In this document: positions 9,566 to 17,541 of the stretch, piece after piece | How positions within the stretch are numbered: position 1 is the stretch's first letter | Layout of the letters: each line of letters begins with the position of its first letter | Assembly (NCBI GenBank): GCA_958414825.1 | Contig: CATYXQ010000019.1 | Location: 1 to 30,645 of the forward strand | Length of the DNA: 30,645 bases | Direction of reading: 5' to 3' | From: an uncultured Eubacteriales bacterium | GTDB taxonomy: Bacteria > Bacillota > Clostridia > Oscillospirales > CAG-272 | The notes under the pieces: model-generated | The model's database searches: none | The model's input: the letters and a program-made list of their open reading frames with translations, nothing else | What the model was told of the DNA's origin: nothing | Position numbers and translations under genes: made by a program

Positions 9566-9949
9566 TCAGCTTGTAAAGTCCGCGATGATATCGGAAAGTT
9601 CCGAAAATGCGAAAATATCGATTCCTTTTTTCAAAGCGATCCGATCCGCAGTTGGCAGCGTGGAGACATATACATCCACAATGTCGATCAAAATTTCGCT
9701 TTTTGCATCGTATATCCCGATTTTGCCGCCGCATTCGTAGAGACGGTAGATTGCGTCGGTGGCGATCATCGGTGCGGAAGCATACGTGATTTTGCTTTGG
9801 TTTGTTATATTTTCAAGCTGTGTTCGGATGTCCCGGATTGCGCAGTGCGTCAGAATCGCGTATATACCGGCGATGATTCCGATCAGGACGAGGGAAGAAA
9901 TTACAGTCCAGGTGATTAAAATTTTCTTATCTGGTAATTTTATTTTCAT
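9566..9949 (-). CDS. BofC-like membrane protein
   Basis: A 127-residue protein on the strand opposite to its neighbours. A single N-terminal transmembrane segment (about residues 9-33, ILITWTVISSLVLIGIIAGI) is followed by an external domain. The C-terminal half, containing YRLYECGGKIGIYDAKSEIL, LIDIVDVYVSTLPTADRIAL and then LSDIIADFTS, resembles the BofC C-terminal domain found in many Clostridia. BofC in Bacillus is a forespore protein that tunes the pro-sigma-K checkpoint; whether this homologue does so is inference. I chose ATG at 9949 because an AAGGA site lies eight bases upstream; ATG at 9955 and a longer start at 9982 lack such spacing. It converges on dnaE with a six-base gap and no terminator between. 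Confidence 0.72.
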   Translation of the reverse strand: MKIKLPDKKILITWTVISSLVLIGIIAGIYAILTHCAIRDIRTQLENITNQSKITYASAPMIATDAIYRLYECGGKIGIYDAKSEILIDIVDVYVSTLPTADRIALKKGIDIFAFSELSDIIADFTS

Positions 9950-10052
9950 AAGCATATTCCTTACTTGTACGTTCGGTTGCAATTATTATTTGCAGCCTTT
10001 GGCAATCTGATTCGGTTTTAGTTGCATTCCGATGATAAAAAAGAGGTTTGTT

Positions 10053-12701
10053 GTGAAAAAAAAGGCAAATACGTCAACTCAGTTGAAGATTGATAATTTC
10101 AAAAAAGAAAAGACATCGACCAAGAAAACCCTGTCCAAAGTGGGAAAGGTGTTCGGGTATATTTTCAGCGCGCTGTTAACGGTTGTTCTCGTCTGTTTTA
10201 TTACCGGCATTATTGTCGGATGTGTATTTTCGATCTATGTACGCAATTATATCGATCCGACGATAGATGAAACGCTTTTGATTACCGGCGCCGGCGAGCA
10301 GACTACAAAAATTTATTATTATGATTTCACCGACCGTACCAATCGGGTGGGAACCGCAATCGAGATGGAAGAAGAGCGGATTTACGGTACGGAGAATAGT
10401 CTTTGGGCTTCGTATGATGAAATTCCGTATTATTTGCGGGAAGCATTTATCTCGATTGAGGATAAACGTTTTTGGAAGCATAAGGGGGTAGACTGGATTC
10501 GTACCTGCGGCGCGTTTTTGGATTTCTTTTTCGGTGAATCTTCATACGGCGGATCGACGATCACGCAGCAGCTGATAAAAAATCTGACCGGAAACGATGA
10601 AGCGACAATTCAGAGAAAAGTGCAGGAGATCCTGTGCGCGCTGAACCTGGAAAAGAGTAAAAGCAAGGATGAGATATTGGAACTGTATTTGAATATTGTT
10701 CCGTTGTCACAAAGCTGTAAGGGTGTACGCGCGGCTGCGGAAACGTATTTCGGCAAGGAGCTTAGTGAATTGACCCTTACCGAGTGCGCCGCGCTTGCTT
10801 CGATCACTAAGTATCCGACAAAATATGATCCGATACAGAACCCGGAAAACAATAAAAAGCGTCGAATCGATGTACTCTGGGAAATGTATGAGCAGGGAAA
10901 GATTTCGGAGGCGGAGTATGAGGCTGCGGCGGCAGAAGAACTTGTGCTTCGCGACACGAATATGGATGAGGAAGAGGAGTACAGCGATTCCGATAATGTA
11001 AATTCATGGTATATTGATACCGTAATTTGCGATGTGCGCGATGACTTGATGGAAAAATATAATATTACCAAGGAAATCGCGAGCAATTTGATCACTTCCG
11101 GCGGTCTCAGCATCTATACGCTGATGGATCCGGAGGTGCAGCGCGTTATGGAGGAAGTTTATCTGAATGATGAAAATTTCCCCGCAAATACCGGCGGAAT
11201 TCCTGCGGAATCGGCTATGGCGGTGATTGATCCGTATACCGGCGATTTGCTTGGCGTTATCGGTTCCAGGGGTGAAAAGCGCGGCAATCTGATTTTGAAT
11301 TATGCCACGCAGACGAAGCGCGCGCCGGGTTCGTCGCTAAAGCCGCTCTCGGTTTACGCACCGGCGCTTGAGGAAGGAATTATTACGTACGGCAGTGTAT
11401 ATGATGATACGCCGCTTTGGTTCAACGGCACGGAACCGTATCCGCATAACCTGCCGGATGTGTATAAAGGTTTAACGACGATCAACAGCGCGGTGGAGCG
11501 TTCGGTTAATACAGTCGCCATGAAAGTTCTTGAGGATTTGACAATCGACGTTTCGTTTGATTATTTGGTGAACCGACTCGGCTTTGATTATCTTGTAGAT
11601 TATGCAGAGGACAGCAGCGGGCGGGGGTATACCGATAAGGGACTTGCCGCACTTGCGCTTGGACAGCTTAATTACGGCGTTACGGTTCGGGATCTGGCGG
11701 CGGCGTATACTGCATTTTCTACAGGCGGTATATATTATGAGAGCCATTCGTATCTTTACGTTTACGACAGCGCCGGAAATCTGCTTCTTTCCAATGACGA
11801 CGCCGGCGAAATCGTTTTCAGTGAGCAGACTGCGTATATTATGACAAAGATGCTGCAAAATGTCATGAATAACGGTACAGGCCGCAGCGTCACGCTTCGA
11901 AATTCGGTGGATGTGGCCGGTAAAACCGGTACGGCAGGTAATGACTATGACCGTTGGTTTGTGGGATATACGCCCTATTATATCGGTGCGGTTTGGTATG
12001 GCTATTCATATCCGAAATCGCTCAGCAATCTTGCGCAGAATCCGTCGAATACGATCTTTGATCTTGTCATGACCGAATTGCATAAAGAGATTCTGGAGGA
12101 GGCTCAAAACGGAGGTGCTCCGCTGAAATCCTTTGATGACAATCGTCCGTCAGACGTCATTCAGGCGACTTACTGCAAAGATTCAGGCAAATTGCTGACA
12201 GATGCTTGTCGGCTTGATCCTCGCGGCAGCCGTGCGGAAACAGGATACTTTGCGGTATCCAATGTACCGCAGGGGTATTGCGATAGGCATGTGATTGTAA
12301 ATTACGATTCTTCTACAAATGCATACGCTCATGAATATACGCTTCCTGAAAACAAATATCAGGTTTCGCTTATCCGTGAGAATACACGCGCTTTCTCGGC
12401 GCAGATTTATGTTGAGGATGCGCAGTATGTCTATCGGAATTTGCCGTCTGGGGTGCGTCCGGGCGGGTATTGGGGCGTGCCGTATTTCATCAATACGATT
12501 CCGGAGGGCACCTATGTCGGTATGACGAATTTAAAGGGCGGTCGGCAGTTCAATTCTTTCAGTTATGAAAATTATGATTTTTCAAAATTTGATGCGCCGG
12601 CGACGACATCCGACAGCGGCGCTGAAGAATCAGGCGTTTCTCCGCCCGAAACGCTTCCGCCTGAGGAAACGGACGTTACGGATTATGAAGATGAATCGTA
12701 A
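10053..12701 (+). CDS. Class A penicillin-binding protein (PBP1A-like)
   Basis: Bifunctional peptidoglycan glycosyltransferase/transpeptidase anchored in the membrane. A lysine-rich cytoplasmic tail (about 35 residues) precedes one transmembrane helix (VFGYIFSALLTVVLVCFITG). The GT51 domain follows with catalytic Glu136 in SIEDKRFWKHKG, then SYGGSTITQQLIKNLTG and EILELYLNIV. The transpeptidase domain has Ser427 in the SxxK motif (SSLK), SVN at 484-486 and KTGT at 624-627. The protein ends in an acidic, Pro/Glu/Asp/Thr-rich tail likely to be disordered. An ATG at 10032 is in frame, but the GTG at 10053 has AGAGG six bases upstream while the ATG has no site. Length of 882 is normal. It stands alone between an opposite-strand gene and a promoter. 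Confidence 0.95.
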   Translation: MKKKANTSTQLKIDNFKKEKTSTKKTLSKVGKVFGYIFSALLTVVLVCFITGIIVGCVFSIYVRNYIDPTIDETLLITGAGEQTTKIYYYDFTDRTNRVGTAIEMEEERIYGTENSLWASYDEIPYYLREAFISIEDKRFWKHKGVDWIRTCGAFLDFFFGESSYGGSTITQQLIKNLTGNDEATIQRKVQEILCALNLEKSKSKDEILELYLNIVPLSQSCKGVRAAAETYFGKELSELTLTECAALASITKYPTKYDPIQNPENNKKRRIDVLWEMYEQGKISEAEYEAAAAEELVLRDTNMDEEEEYSDSDNVNSWYIDTVICDVRDDLMEKYNITKEIASNLITSGGLSIYTLMDPEVQRVMEEVYLNDENFPANTGGIPAESAMAVIDPYTGDLLGVIGSRGEKRGNLILNYATQTKRAPGSSLKPLSVYAPALEEGIITYGSVYDDTPLWFNGTEPYPHNLPDVYKGLTTINSAVERSVNTVAMKVLEDLTIDVSFDYLVNRLGFDYLVDYAEDSSGRGYTDKGLAALALGQLNYGVTVRDLAAAYTAFSTGGIYYESHSYLYVYDSAGNLLLSNDDAGEIVFSEQTAYIMTKMLQNVMNNGTGRSVTLRNSVDVAGKTGTAGNDYDRWFVGYTPYYIGAVWYGYSYPKSLSNLAQNPSNTIFDLVMTELHKEILEEAQNGGAPLKSFDDNRPSDVIQATYCKDSGKLLTDACRLDPRGSRAETGYFAVSNVPQGYCDRHVIVNYDSSTNAYAHEYTLPENKYQVSLIRENTRAFSAQIYVEDAQYVYRNLPSGVRPGGYWGVPYFINTIPEGTYVGMTNLKGGRQFNSFSYENYDFSKFDAPATTSDSGAEESGVSPPETLPPEETDVTDYEDES

Positions 12702-12751
12702 ATGCCGATTTTTTCGTGTGTGAAAATAATAAAGAATAATTGTATATTTTA

Positions 12752-12780
12752 TTGACAACGCCTGTATATTTAAGTATAAT
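12752..12780 (+). promoter_or_regulatory. Sigma-A promoter of the HPr-like gene
   Basis: TTGACA (12752-12757), a 17-base spacer and TATAAT (12775-12780) match both consensus hexamers exactly. Transcription would start near 12787, about 27 bases before the HPr-like ATG. This is the strongest promoter by sequence in the window. Confidence 0.9.
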
Positions 12781-12813
12781 GAGTATGGAATCTTAAAGAA
12801 AGGAAGCATGGTC

Positions 12814-13044
12814 ATGAAATCTTTTTATATTAAGCTTTTAACGATTGAAGATATTCGCAGATTTGTGGATATTGTCACCAGACAGGATTTTGATATCGAT
12901 CTTTCTTCGGGGCGGTATGTTGTGGATGCAAAGTCGATCATGGGTATTTTCAGCTTGGATCTTATGAATAAGATTTTGCTTACGGCCCATTCCGACAATA
13001 CTGAAAAATTGGAAGAGGAACTTGCAAAATTCATTGTAGAATGA
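12814..13044 (+). CDS. HPr-like protein lacking the phospho-histidine
   Basis: A 76-residue protein that fits the HPr fold by length and by the helix-2 block VDAKSIMGIFSLDL (37-50), which matches the AKSxxxxxxL region around regulatory Ser46 of HPr; the corresponding serine is Ser41. The segment aligned with the GxHxRP active site of HPr reads LTIEDIRRFVDI and has no histidine, so it cannot be a standard PTS phosphocarrier. Such HPr-family proteins are common in Clostridia with unknown roles; Crh of Bacillus is a known His-lacking relative that signals through the serine. I prefer ATG 12814 to ATG 12808 because AGGA at 12801-12804 is nine bases from the former but only three from the latter. 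Confidence 0.75.
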   Translation: MKSFYIKLLTIEDIRRFVDIVTRQDFDIDLSSGRYVVDAKSIMGIFSLDLMNKILLTAHSDNTEKLEEELAKFIVE

Positions 13045-13058
13045 TTTGCATGTCTTTT

Positions 13059-13074
13059 GTCAACGCGGGTTGAC
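13059..13074. repeat. Inverted repeat upstream of purB
   Basis: GTCAAC, four bases GCGG, then GTTGAC form a perfect 6-4-6 inverted repeat. Its right arm overlaps TTGACC (13070-13075), a possible -35 box for purB. It could be a transcription factor operator or a small RNA hairpin; the sequence alone does not decide. Confidence 0.5.
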
Positions 13075-13096
13075 CCTATGCGAAAAATCATATAAA
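13070..13096 (+). promoter_or_regulatory. Possible purB promoter
   Basis: TTGACC (13070-13075) and TATAAA (13091-13096) are each one base from consensus but the spacer is only 15 bases. Transcription would start near 13103, at the foot of the following hairpin. A promoter here would explain how purB escapes that hairpin if it terminates HPr-like transcripts. Confidence 0.4.
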
Positions 13097-13101
13097 TGTT
13101 T

Positions 13102-13136
13102 GGGCGCCCTTTTGTCTAAGGGTGCCCTTATACTTT
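13102..13136 (+). terminator. Strong hairpin before purB (terminator or 5' stabiliser)
   Basis: GGGCGCCCTT (13102-13111) pairs with AAGGGTGCCC (13118-13127) through ten base pairs including one G-U, with loop TTGTCT, followed by the U-rich TTATACTTTT. It has the form of an intrinsic terminator for the HPr-like gene, but it ends only about 20 bases before the purB ATG, so it could also act as an attenuator or as a 5' stem of the purB message. Confidence 0.75.
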
Positions 13137-13148
13137 TAAGGAGCCGTT

Positions 13149-14585
13149 ATGATTTCGGAAAAAGAAAAGTATATTTCTCCGTTTGGCACCAGATACGCCA
13201 GCCGTGAAATGCAGTATCTTTTTTCTGAGGAGAAAAAGTTTCGCACTTGGCGCAAGCTTTGGATCGCGCTTGCGCGCGCCGAACAGATGCTCGGACTGGA
13301 AATTACCGATGCGCAGATTTCGGAAATGACTGCAAATGCGGACAACATCAATTATGAAGTGGCCGAAGCGCGCGAAGCAAAAGTGCGGCATGACGTTATG
13401 TCGCATGTGTATGCTTACGGGAAACAATGTCCTGCAGCCGAGCCGATTATTCATCTCGGCGCGACGTCCTGCTATGTGGGGGATAATACCGATTTAATCA
13501 TTATGCGGGAAGCTTCCGAGTTGATTTTAAAGAAAGCGGCTCAGGTGCTGAAAAATCTGTGTGATTTTGCCGATCGGTATAAATCTATGCCGTGTCTGGC
13601 GTATACGCATCTTCAGCCGGCACAGTTGACGACGGTGGGGAAGCGCGCAGCGCTTTGGGCAAATGAACTCGCTATGGATATGACCGAGCTTGAGCATCAA
13701 ATTGAAAATCTTCGATTGCTTGGCTCCAAGGGAACGACCGGTACGCAGGCCAGTTTTATGGAACTGTTTGACGGCGATGAGGAAAAGGTAAAACGGTTGG
13801 ATCGGTTTATTGCCGAGCAAATGGGATTTGGGGGCTGCGTTGCAGTTTCCGGACAGACGTATTCCAGAAAAGTAGATGCATATTTTCTTGCGGTGCTTTC
13901 AGGTTTTGCACAGAGTGCATGTAAGTTTGCCAATGATCTGCGAATCCTTCAGTCTTTTGAAGAATTGGAGGAACCGTTTGAACAAAATCAGATCGGATCT
14001 TCGGCGATGCCGTATAAGCGCAATCCCATGCGCTGTGAGCGTATATGCGCGCTTGCAAGATATGTGATCGCCGATTCGATCAATCCGGCGTATACCGCAT
14101 CTGTCCAGTGGTTTGAGCGTACCCTTGACGACAGCGCAAATAAACGTATCAGTGTGGCTGAGGCTTTTTTGGCTGTGGATTCGATTTTAAATATTTATAT
14201 CAATGTGACGGACGGCCTTGTCGTATATGATAAAGTGATCGATCGGCGTGTGATGGAAAAACTGCCTTTTATGGCGACTGAAAATATTATGATGAAATCC
14301 GTGAAAAACGGGGGCAACCGTCAGGAACTGCACGAGCGTTTGCGTGTACATTCGTTTGCAGCTATGGCGAAGGTTAAGCTTGAGGGCGGTACAAACGATC
14401 TGATTGAGCGGATCGAAAAGGATCCGGCATTTCCGATTACCCGAACAGAGATTGAAGCGGAGCTTTCGCCTGAACGCTATATCGGGCGCTGCCCGTCTCA
14501 GGTGACGGAATTTATCGAAGAGGTCGCAACTCCTTTGATTCAGAAATATCGCACGGAAGAAATTGCAGCTGAACTCAGGGTATGA
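13149..14585 (+). CDS. purB: Adenylosuccinate lyase
   Basis: Fumarase/aspartase superfamily enzyme acting twice in purine synthesis: it splits SAICAR and adenylosuccinate, releasing fumarate. The superfamily signature SSAMPYKRNPMRCE starts at Ser284 and supplies the flexible catalytic serine loop. TSCYVGDNTDLIIMR and AYTHLQPAQLTTVGKR are the other two conserved regions, the latter with the catalytic histidine. The 478-residue length is normal. The start is set by AAGGAG at 13138-13143 and ATG at 13149. purA begins 13 bases after its stop, so the two AMP-branch enzymes are probably co-transcribed. Confidence 0.96.
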   Translation: MISEKEKYISPFGTRYASREMQYLFSEEKKFRTWRKLWIALARAEQMLGLEITDAQISEMTANADNINYEVAEAREAKVRHDVMSHVYAYGKQCPAAEPIIHLGATSCYVGDNTDLIIMREASELILKKAAQVLKNLCDFADRYKSMPCLAYTHLQPAQLTTVGKRAALWANELAMDMTELEHQIENLRLLGSKGTTGTQASFMELFDGDEEKVKRLDRFIAEQMGFGGCVAVSGQTYSRKVDAYFLAVLSGFAQSACKFANDLRILQSFEELEEPFEQNQIGSSAMPYKRNPMRCERICALARYVIADSINPAYTASVQWFERTLDDSANKRISVAEAFLAVDSILNIYINVTDGLVVYDKVIDRRVMEKLPFMATENIMMKSVKNGGNRQELHERLRVHSFAAMAKVKLEGGTNDLIERIEKDPAFPITRTEIEAELSPERYIGRCPSQVTEFIEEVATPLIQKYRTEEIAAELRV

Positions 14586-14598
14586 CGGAGGAATGAAC

Positions 14599-15897
14599 AT
14601 GAGGGAACAACAGAGCAGGCTGACGGCTATTGTCGGCATAAATTGGGGCGATGAGGGAAAGGGCAGAATGGTTGATCTGCTTTCCGAAACATATGATGTG
14701 ATTATTCGTTATCAGGGCGGTAACAATGCCGGACATACAGTAGTCAACGATAAGGGTAAATTTATATTGAATCTGCTTCCCTCCGGCATTCTCCGTTCAA
14801 CGACCGTCAATGTAATGGGCAATGGTATGGTCATTGATCTGGAGCATTTGGTCAAGGAGATCAAAAGTCTGACCGATAAAGGAATCCAAATCACGCCGGA
14901 ACATCTTAAAATCAGTGAAAAAGCCGTTATCTGTATGCCGTATCACAAGATGCTTGACTGCCTTGAGGAAGATCGGCTCGGCGATGCAAAGTTTGGTTCA
15001 ACACGCCGCGGAATCGGTCCCGTATACGGAGATAAGTACATGAAAAAGGTACTGCGTATGGGCGACTTGTTTGAGTCCGAGGCCTATTTGAAAGAGCGGC
15101 TTTCCGGAATACTGGAATGGCGCAATTTGATGATCCATAATGGATATGGTGCTGAAACCGTTTGTGCGGAGGATATGTATGCGTGGCTTCGTGAATACGG
15201 CGACGCGCTGAAACCCTATATATGTGATGTTACCGCGTATCTGACGAAAGCGATAAAAGACGGCAAAAAAATCTTGTTTGAAGCGCAGCTTGGCGCACTG
15301 CGCGATATTGATTTCGGTATTTTTCCGTATACGTCTTCGTCTTCGACCATTGCAGCTTACGCGCCGGTCGGCGCGGGCATTCCTTTTGCCAAACTTGACG
15401 ATACAATCGGTGTCATCAAAGCGTATTCCAGTTGCGTCGGAGAGGGACCTTTTCCCTGTGAAATGTTTGGAGAAGAGGCGGACAGGCTTCGTGCGGCAGG
15501 CGGCGAATACGGTGCTGCAACCGGCAGACCTCGCCGCGTCGGCGGATTTGACATTCCCGCTTCCAAATACGGATGCCTCATGCAGGGCGCTACAGAGCTT
15601 GCGCTGACTAAACTCGACGTGCTTTCTTACTTTGAAAAAATTCCCGTTTGCGTTGGATACGAGGTAGACGGAAAAGTTTATACTGATTTTATAGTCGGGG
15701 ATAAACTGAATCGGGCAAAGCCCGTATATGCGTATGTTGATGGATTTCATTGTGATATTTCCGGATGCCGTAAGGTTTTGGATCTGCCCAAAGCGGCTTA
15801 TGAATACATTAAATATATTGAAAAAGCAGTCGGTGTTCCGGTTACTTATGTGTCTGTAGGGGCAGATCGTGATGCATATATCAAAATGTACGAATAG
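14599..15897 (+). CDS. purA: Adenylosuccinate synthetase
   Basis: GTP-dependent enzyme joining aspartate to IMP, the first committed step to AMP. The N-terminal P-loop GINWGDEGKG (13-22) with the catalytic aspartate and GGNNAGHTVV with the catalytic histidine are intact; the C-terminal GAATGRPRRVGGFD and the GTP-binding TKLDVLSYF are present. The frame runs from 14563, and ATG 14593 is also in frame, but ATG 14599 sits seven bases from GGAGG (14587-14591) while 14593 almost touches it. The resulting 432 residues match the family. It lies between purB, which uses its product, and a HAD phosphatase. Confidence 0.96.
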   Translation: MREQQSRLTAIVGINWGDEGKGRMVDLLSETYDVIIRYQGGNNAGHTVVNDKGKFILNLLPSGILRSTTVNVMGNGMVIDLEHLVKEIKSLTDKGIQITPEHLKISEKAVICMPYHKMLDCLEEDRLGDAKFGSTRRGIGPVYGDKYMKKVLRMGDLFESEAYLKERLSGILEWRNLMIHNGYGAETVCAEDMYAWLREYGDALKPYICDVTAYLTKAIKDGKKILFEAQLGALRDIDFGIFPYTSSSSTIAAYAPVGAGIPFAKLDDTIGVIKAYSSCVGEGPFPCEMFGEEADRLRAAGGEYGAATGRPRRVGGFDIPASKYGCLMQGATELALTKLDVLSYFEKIPVCVGYEVDGKVYTDFIVGDKLNRAKPVYAYVDGFHCDISGCRKVLDLPKAAYEYIKYIEKAVGVPVTYVSVGADRDAYIKMYE

Positions 15898-15923
15898 GCT
15901 GGAGCCGTTTGCAGGGAGAAGCC

Positions 15924-16604
15924 ATGCGATACAAATTTTTGCTGTTTGATCTGGATAATACGCTTTTGGATTTTGACGCGGGGGAAAAACAGGCGTTGAA
16001 TAAGCTGTTTTCTGCGCATGGTATACCGGTAACCGAGTCTCTTCTCAAGGAATATCATACCGTCAACCGAGCGTTGTGGCAGGCGTATGAGAGCGGAACA
16101 TGTGCGTTGGATCAGGTATTGAATACGCGTTTTTCTACTACGATGCGCGCATTTGGAAAAGAGGTTCCCGGAGACGTCTGGGAACGGGAATATCGTGCGT
16201 ATCTCGGCGAGGGGCATGTGTTGATTCCCGGTGCAAAAGAAATATGCGAACGCCTATCGCATACGCATCAAATGTATATTATTACAAACGGAATTCGTGA
16301 GACGCAGGTTCGGCGGTTGCGGGATGCGGGATTGATTGCTTATTTTCAGCGCATATTTAATTCGGAAAGCATTGGCGTCCAAAAACCGCATTTGCCTTTT
16401 TTCTCGTATGTTATGGCGCATATAGAGGAATTTGACAAGGCAAAAGCGCTTGTGATCGGAGATTCGCAGACCTCGGACATTGCCGGAGGTCAAAGCGCCG
16501 GTCTTGATACCTGCTGGTTCAATAAAGACGGAATCTCAGACACTTCGGCCATCACCGCTGATTATAAGATCAAACGTTTGCAGGAACTCTTGAAAATCGT
16601 ATAA
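15924..16604 (+). CDS. HAD-family nucleotidase, YjjG-like
   Basis: Haloacid dehalogenase-type phosphatase of 226 residues. Motif I is FDLDNTLLDF with nucleophile Asp9 and Asp11; motif II is IITNG; motif III lysine is in GVQKPHLPFF; motif IV is VIGDSQTSDI. The helical cap after motif I and the FNSESIGVQKP sequence are typical of the YjjG subfamily (non-canonical pyrimidine nucleotide 5'-nucleotidases that clean up damaged nucleotides), though the substrate cannot be read from sequence. A ribosome binding site AGGGAG (15913-15918) sets ATG 15924. It follows purA by 26 bases and is probably the last gene of the purB-purA transcription unit. Confidence 0.85.
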   Translation: MRYKFLLFDLDNTLLDFDAGEKQALNKLFSAHGIPVTESLLKEYHTVNRALWQAYESGTCALDQVLNTRFSTTMRAFGKEVPGDVWEREYRAYLGEGHVLIPGAKEICERLSHTHQMYIITNGIRETQVRRLRDAGLIAYFQRIFNSESIGVQKPHLPFFSYVMAHIEEFDKAKALVIGDSQTSDIAGGQSAGLDTCWFNKDGISDTSAITADYKIKRLQELLKIV

Positions 16605-16852
16605 CTATCAGTACAGAAAAACATATACAATTTCTCATATTGTCAGCTGTTGAAAAAACGAGGTTTTCTGTTGCCGGTCGTATATCTTGGAGACTATTCT
16701 CGTATTTATACCCTTTATGTGCGTATTTGCGCCGTCTATTGGCATTTGCCCACCCACAAGGTGTTTTTGACGGTTCATGATTGACTTGGAAATATATTTA
16801 TATTTTTTATTTTGCCGATAAGCTTTTCCTGAAAAATGTAGGGGTACAGACC
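16605..16852. other. Non-coding stretch with no recognised content
   Basis: This 248-base stretch after the HAD gene shows no convincing gene. There is a small weak hairpin (CACC-CACAA-GGTG followed by five T) near 16751-16768, which may be a poor terminator, and an AT-rich tract at 16790-16810. No long-range pairing of 6S or other known RNA type was found by eye. Confidence 0.4.
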
Positions 16853-16888
16853 TGCAAAAAAGTCCGGCTGAAACCGGACTTTTTTGCA
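16853..16888. terminator. Bidirectional intrinsic terminator
   Basis: A 15-bp perfect stem: TGCAAAAAAGTCCGG (16853-16867), loop CTGAAA, CCGGACTTTTTTGCA (16874-16888). The A-tract and T-tract in the arms give a U-run on either strand, so it can end the purA-HAD transcript (+) and the coat gene transcript (-). Confidence 0.93.
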
Positions 16889-16896
16889 GAATGTTG

Positions 16897-16919
16897 AACG
16901 GCGCAAGCCGTTTTATTTT
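16897..16919 (+). terminator. Second hairpin with T-run
   Basis: AACGGC (16897-16902), GNRA-type loop GCAA, GCCGTT (16907-16912), then a T-rich run. On the + strand it has terminator form and backs up the preceding palindrome; it lies just past the stop codon of the opposite-strand coat gene. Confidence 0.6.
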
Positions 16920-16920
16920 T

Positions 16921-17166
16921 TTACTGCGCCTGAAATTTTTGTTTTACCGTGTTAATTTTGGTTTGCTCCACCTGCTTTGTGGGGTACCATCCTTTGGCGG
17001 CCATTTTATCATACAGCGTATCCTGCATGTTGAGGGATTCATTCAAAGCGTTGTTAAACGCCTGATGCACATTGGCAGTCGGCGACTCGATTGTACCGTG
17101 CATGTACAGATCACATACGCCTTTTTCAAGCAGCAGAATGTTTTCCATTAAATTTTTGTCGTCCAT
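16921..17166 (-). CDS. CotF-like spore coat protein
   Basis: An 81-residue, mostly helical protein resembling the Coat F family of small spore coat proteins: NLMENILLLEKGVCDLYMHG, then NNALNESLNMQDTLYDKMAA and the typical KGWYPTKQVEQTKI ending. These proteins form ferritin-like helical bundles and are deposited on the spore coat in Bacillus and Clostridium. ATG at 17166 has GAGGTG about five bases upstream. It is the second gene of a two-gene minus-strand unit, 12 bases after the smaller CotF-like gene. This supports a spore-forming host. Confidence 0.85.
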   Translation of the reverse strand: MDDKNLMENILLLEKGVCDLYMHGTIESPTANVHQAFNNALNESLNMQDTLYDKMAAKGWYPTKQVEQTKINTVKQKFQAQ

Positions 17167-17178
17167 TTTCTCACCTCA

Positions 17179-17352
17179 TTAAAGTAATCCGTAAAAGCTT
17201 TGAAAGATCTGTTGGTGCTTCTTTGCCAATTGTTCCACACAGCTTTTAAGTTCGGCGTCCTGAATCTGATTGGCAGTTTCTTTGCATTGTGTCTGAAAAT
17301 ATTGTTCGTGTCCTAATGCGTCTTCGATATACAGCAGTTCTTTTTCGGTCAT
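17179..17352 (-). CDS. Small CotF-like coat protein
   Basis: A 57-residue helical protein: TEKELLYIEDALGHEQYFQT with LKSCVEQLAKKHQQIFQSF. Small proteins of this type occur directly upstream of CotF-like genes in many Clostridia; together the two may supply the two halves of a Coat F domain. A GTG at 17361 is in frame, but the GGAGG (17365-17361) is eight bases from the ATG at 17352 and overlaps the GTG, so the ATG is used. The sequence is short, so the family call relies partly on its neighbour. Confidence 0.8.
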   Translation of the reverse strand: MTEKELLYIEDALGHEQYFQTQCKETANQIQDAELKSCVEQLAKKHQQIFQSFYGLL

Positions 17353-17369
17353 TTCAATCACCTCCGGGC

Positions 17370-17400
17370 ATAGTGTGGCAAAAATAAAGGAAAAATATGC
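17370..17400 (-). promoter_or_regulatory. Possible sporulation promoter of the coat genes
   Basis: On the minus strand GCATATT (17400-17394) matches the -35 form of sigma-E, and CACACTAT (17377-17370) matches six of eight positions of its -10 form, but the spacer is 16 bases, one or two longer than usual. The placement just upstream of the ribosome binding site leaves a very short leader. Suggestive only. Confidence 0.3.
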
Positions 17401-17541
17401 ATTTCAAAAATATTTTGCTTGCTTTTTATGCAGGTTTTTAAAAACGATATAGACTCTGAGAACGCGGGCGGAACTCTGCGTTTTACAGATACGGTTACGC
17501 GGGATTTTAGATTTTGAAAACCGATCAATTCGGAGGTTAAT

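Noticed and set aside
12694..12714. Terminator of the penicillin-binding protein gene (AATCG...CGATT then T)
   Set aside because: Only five base pairs, overlapping the stop codon; too weak to call.
16605..16888. 6S RNA or other structured RNA gene
   Set aside because: No long-range complementarity between the ends and no recognised conserved sequence.
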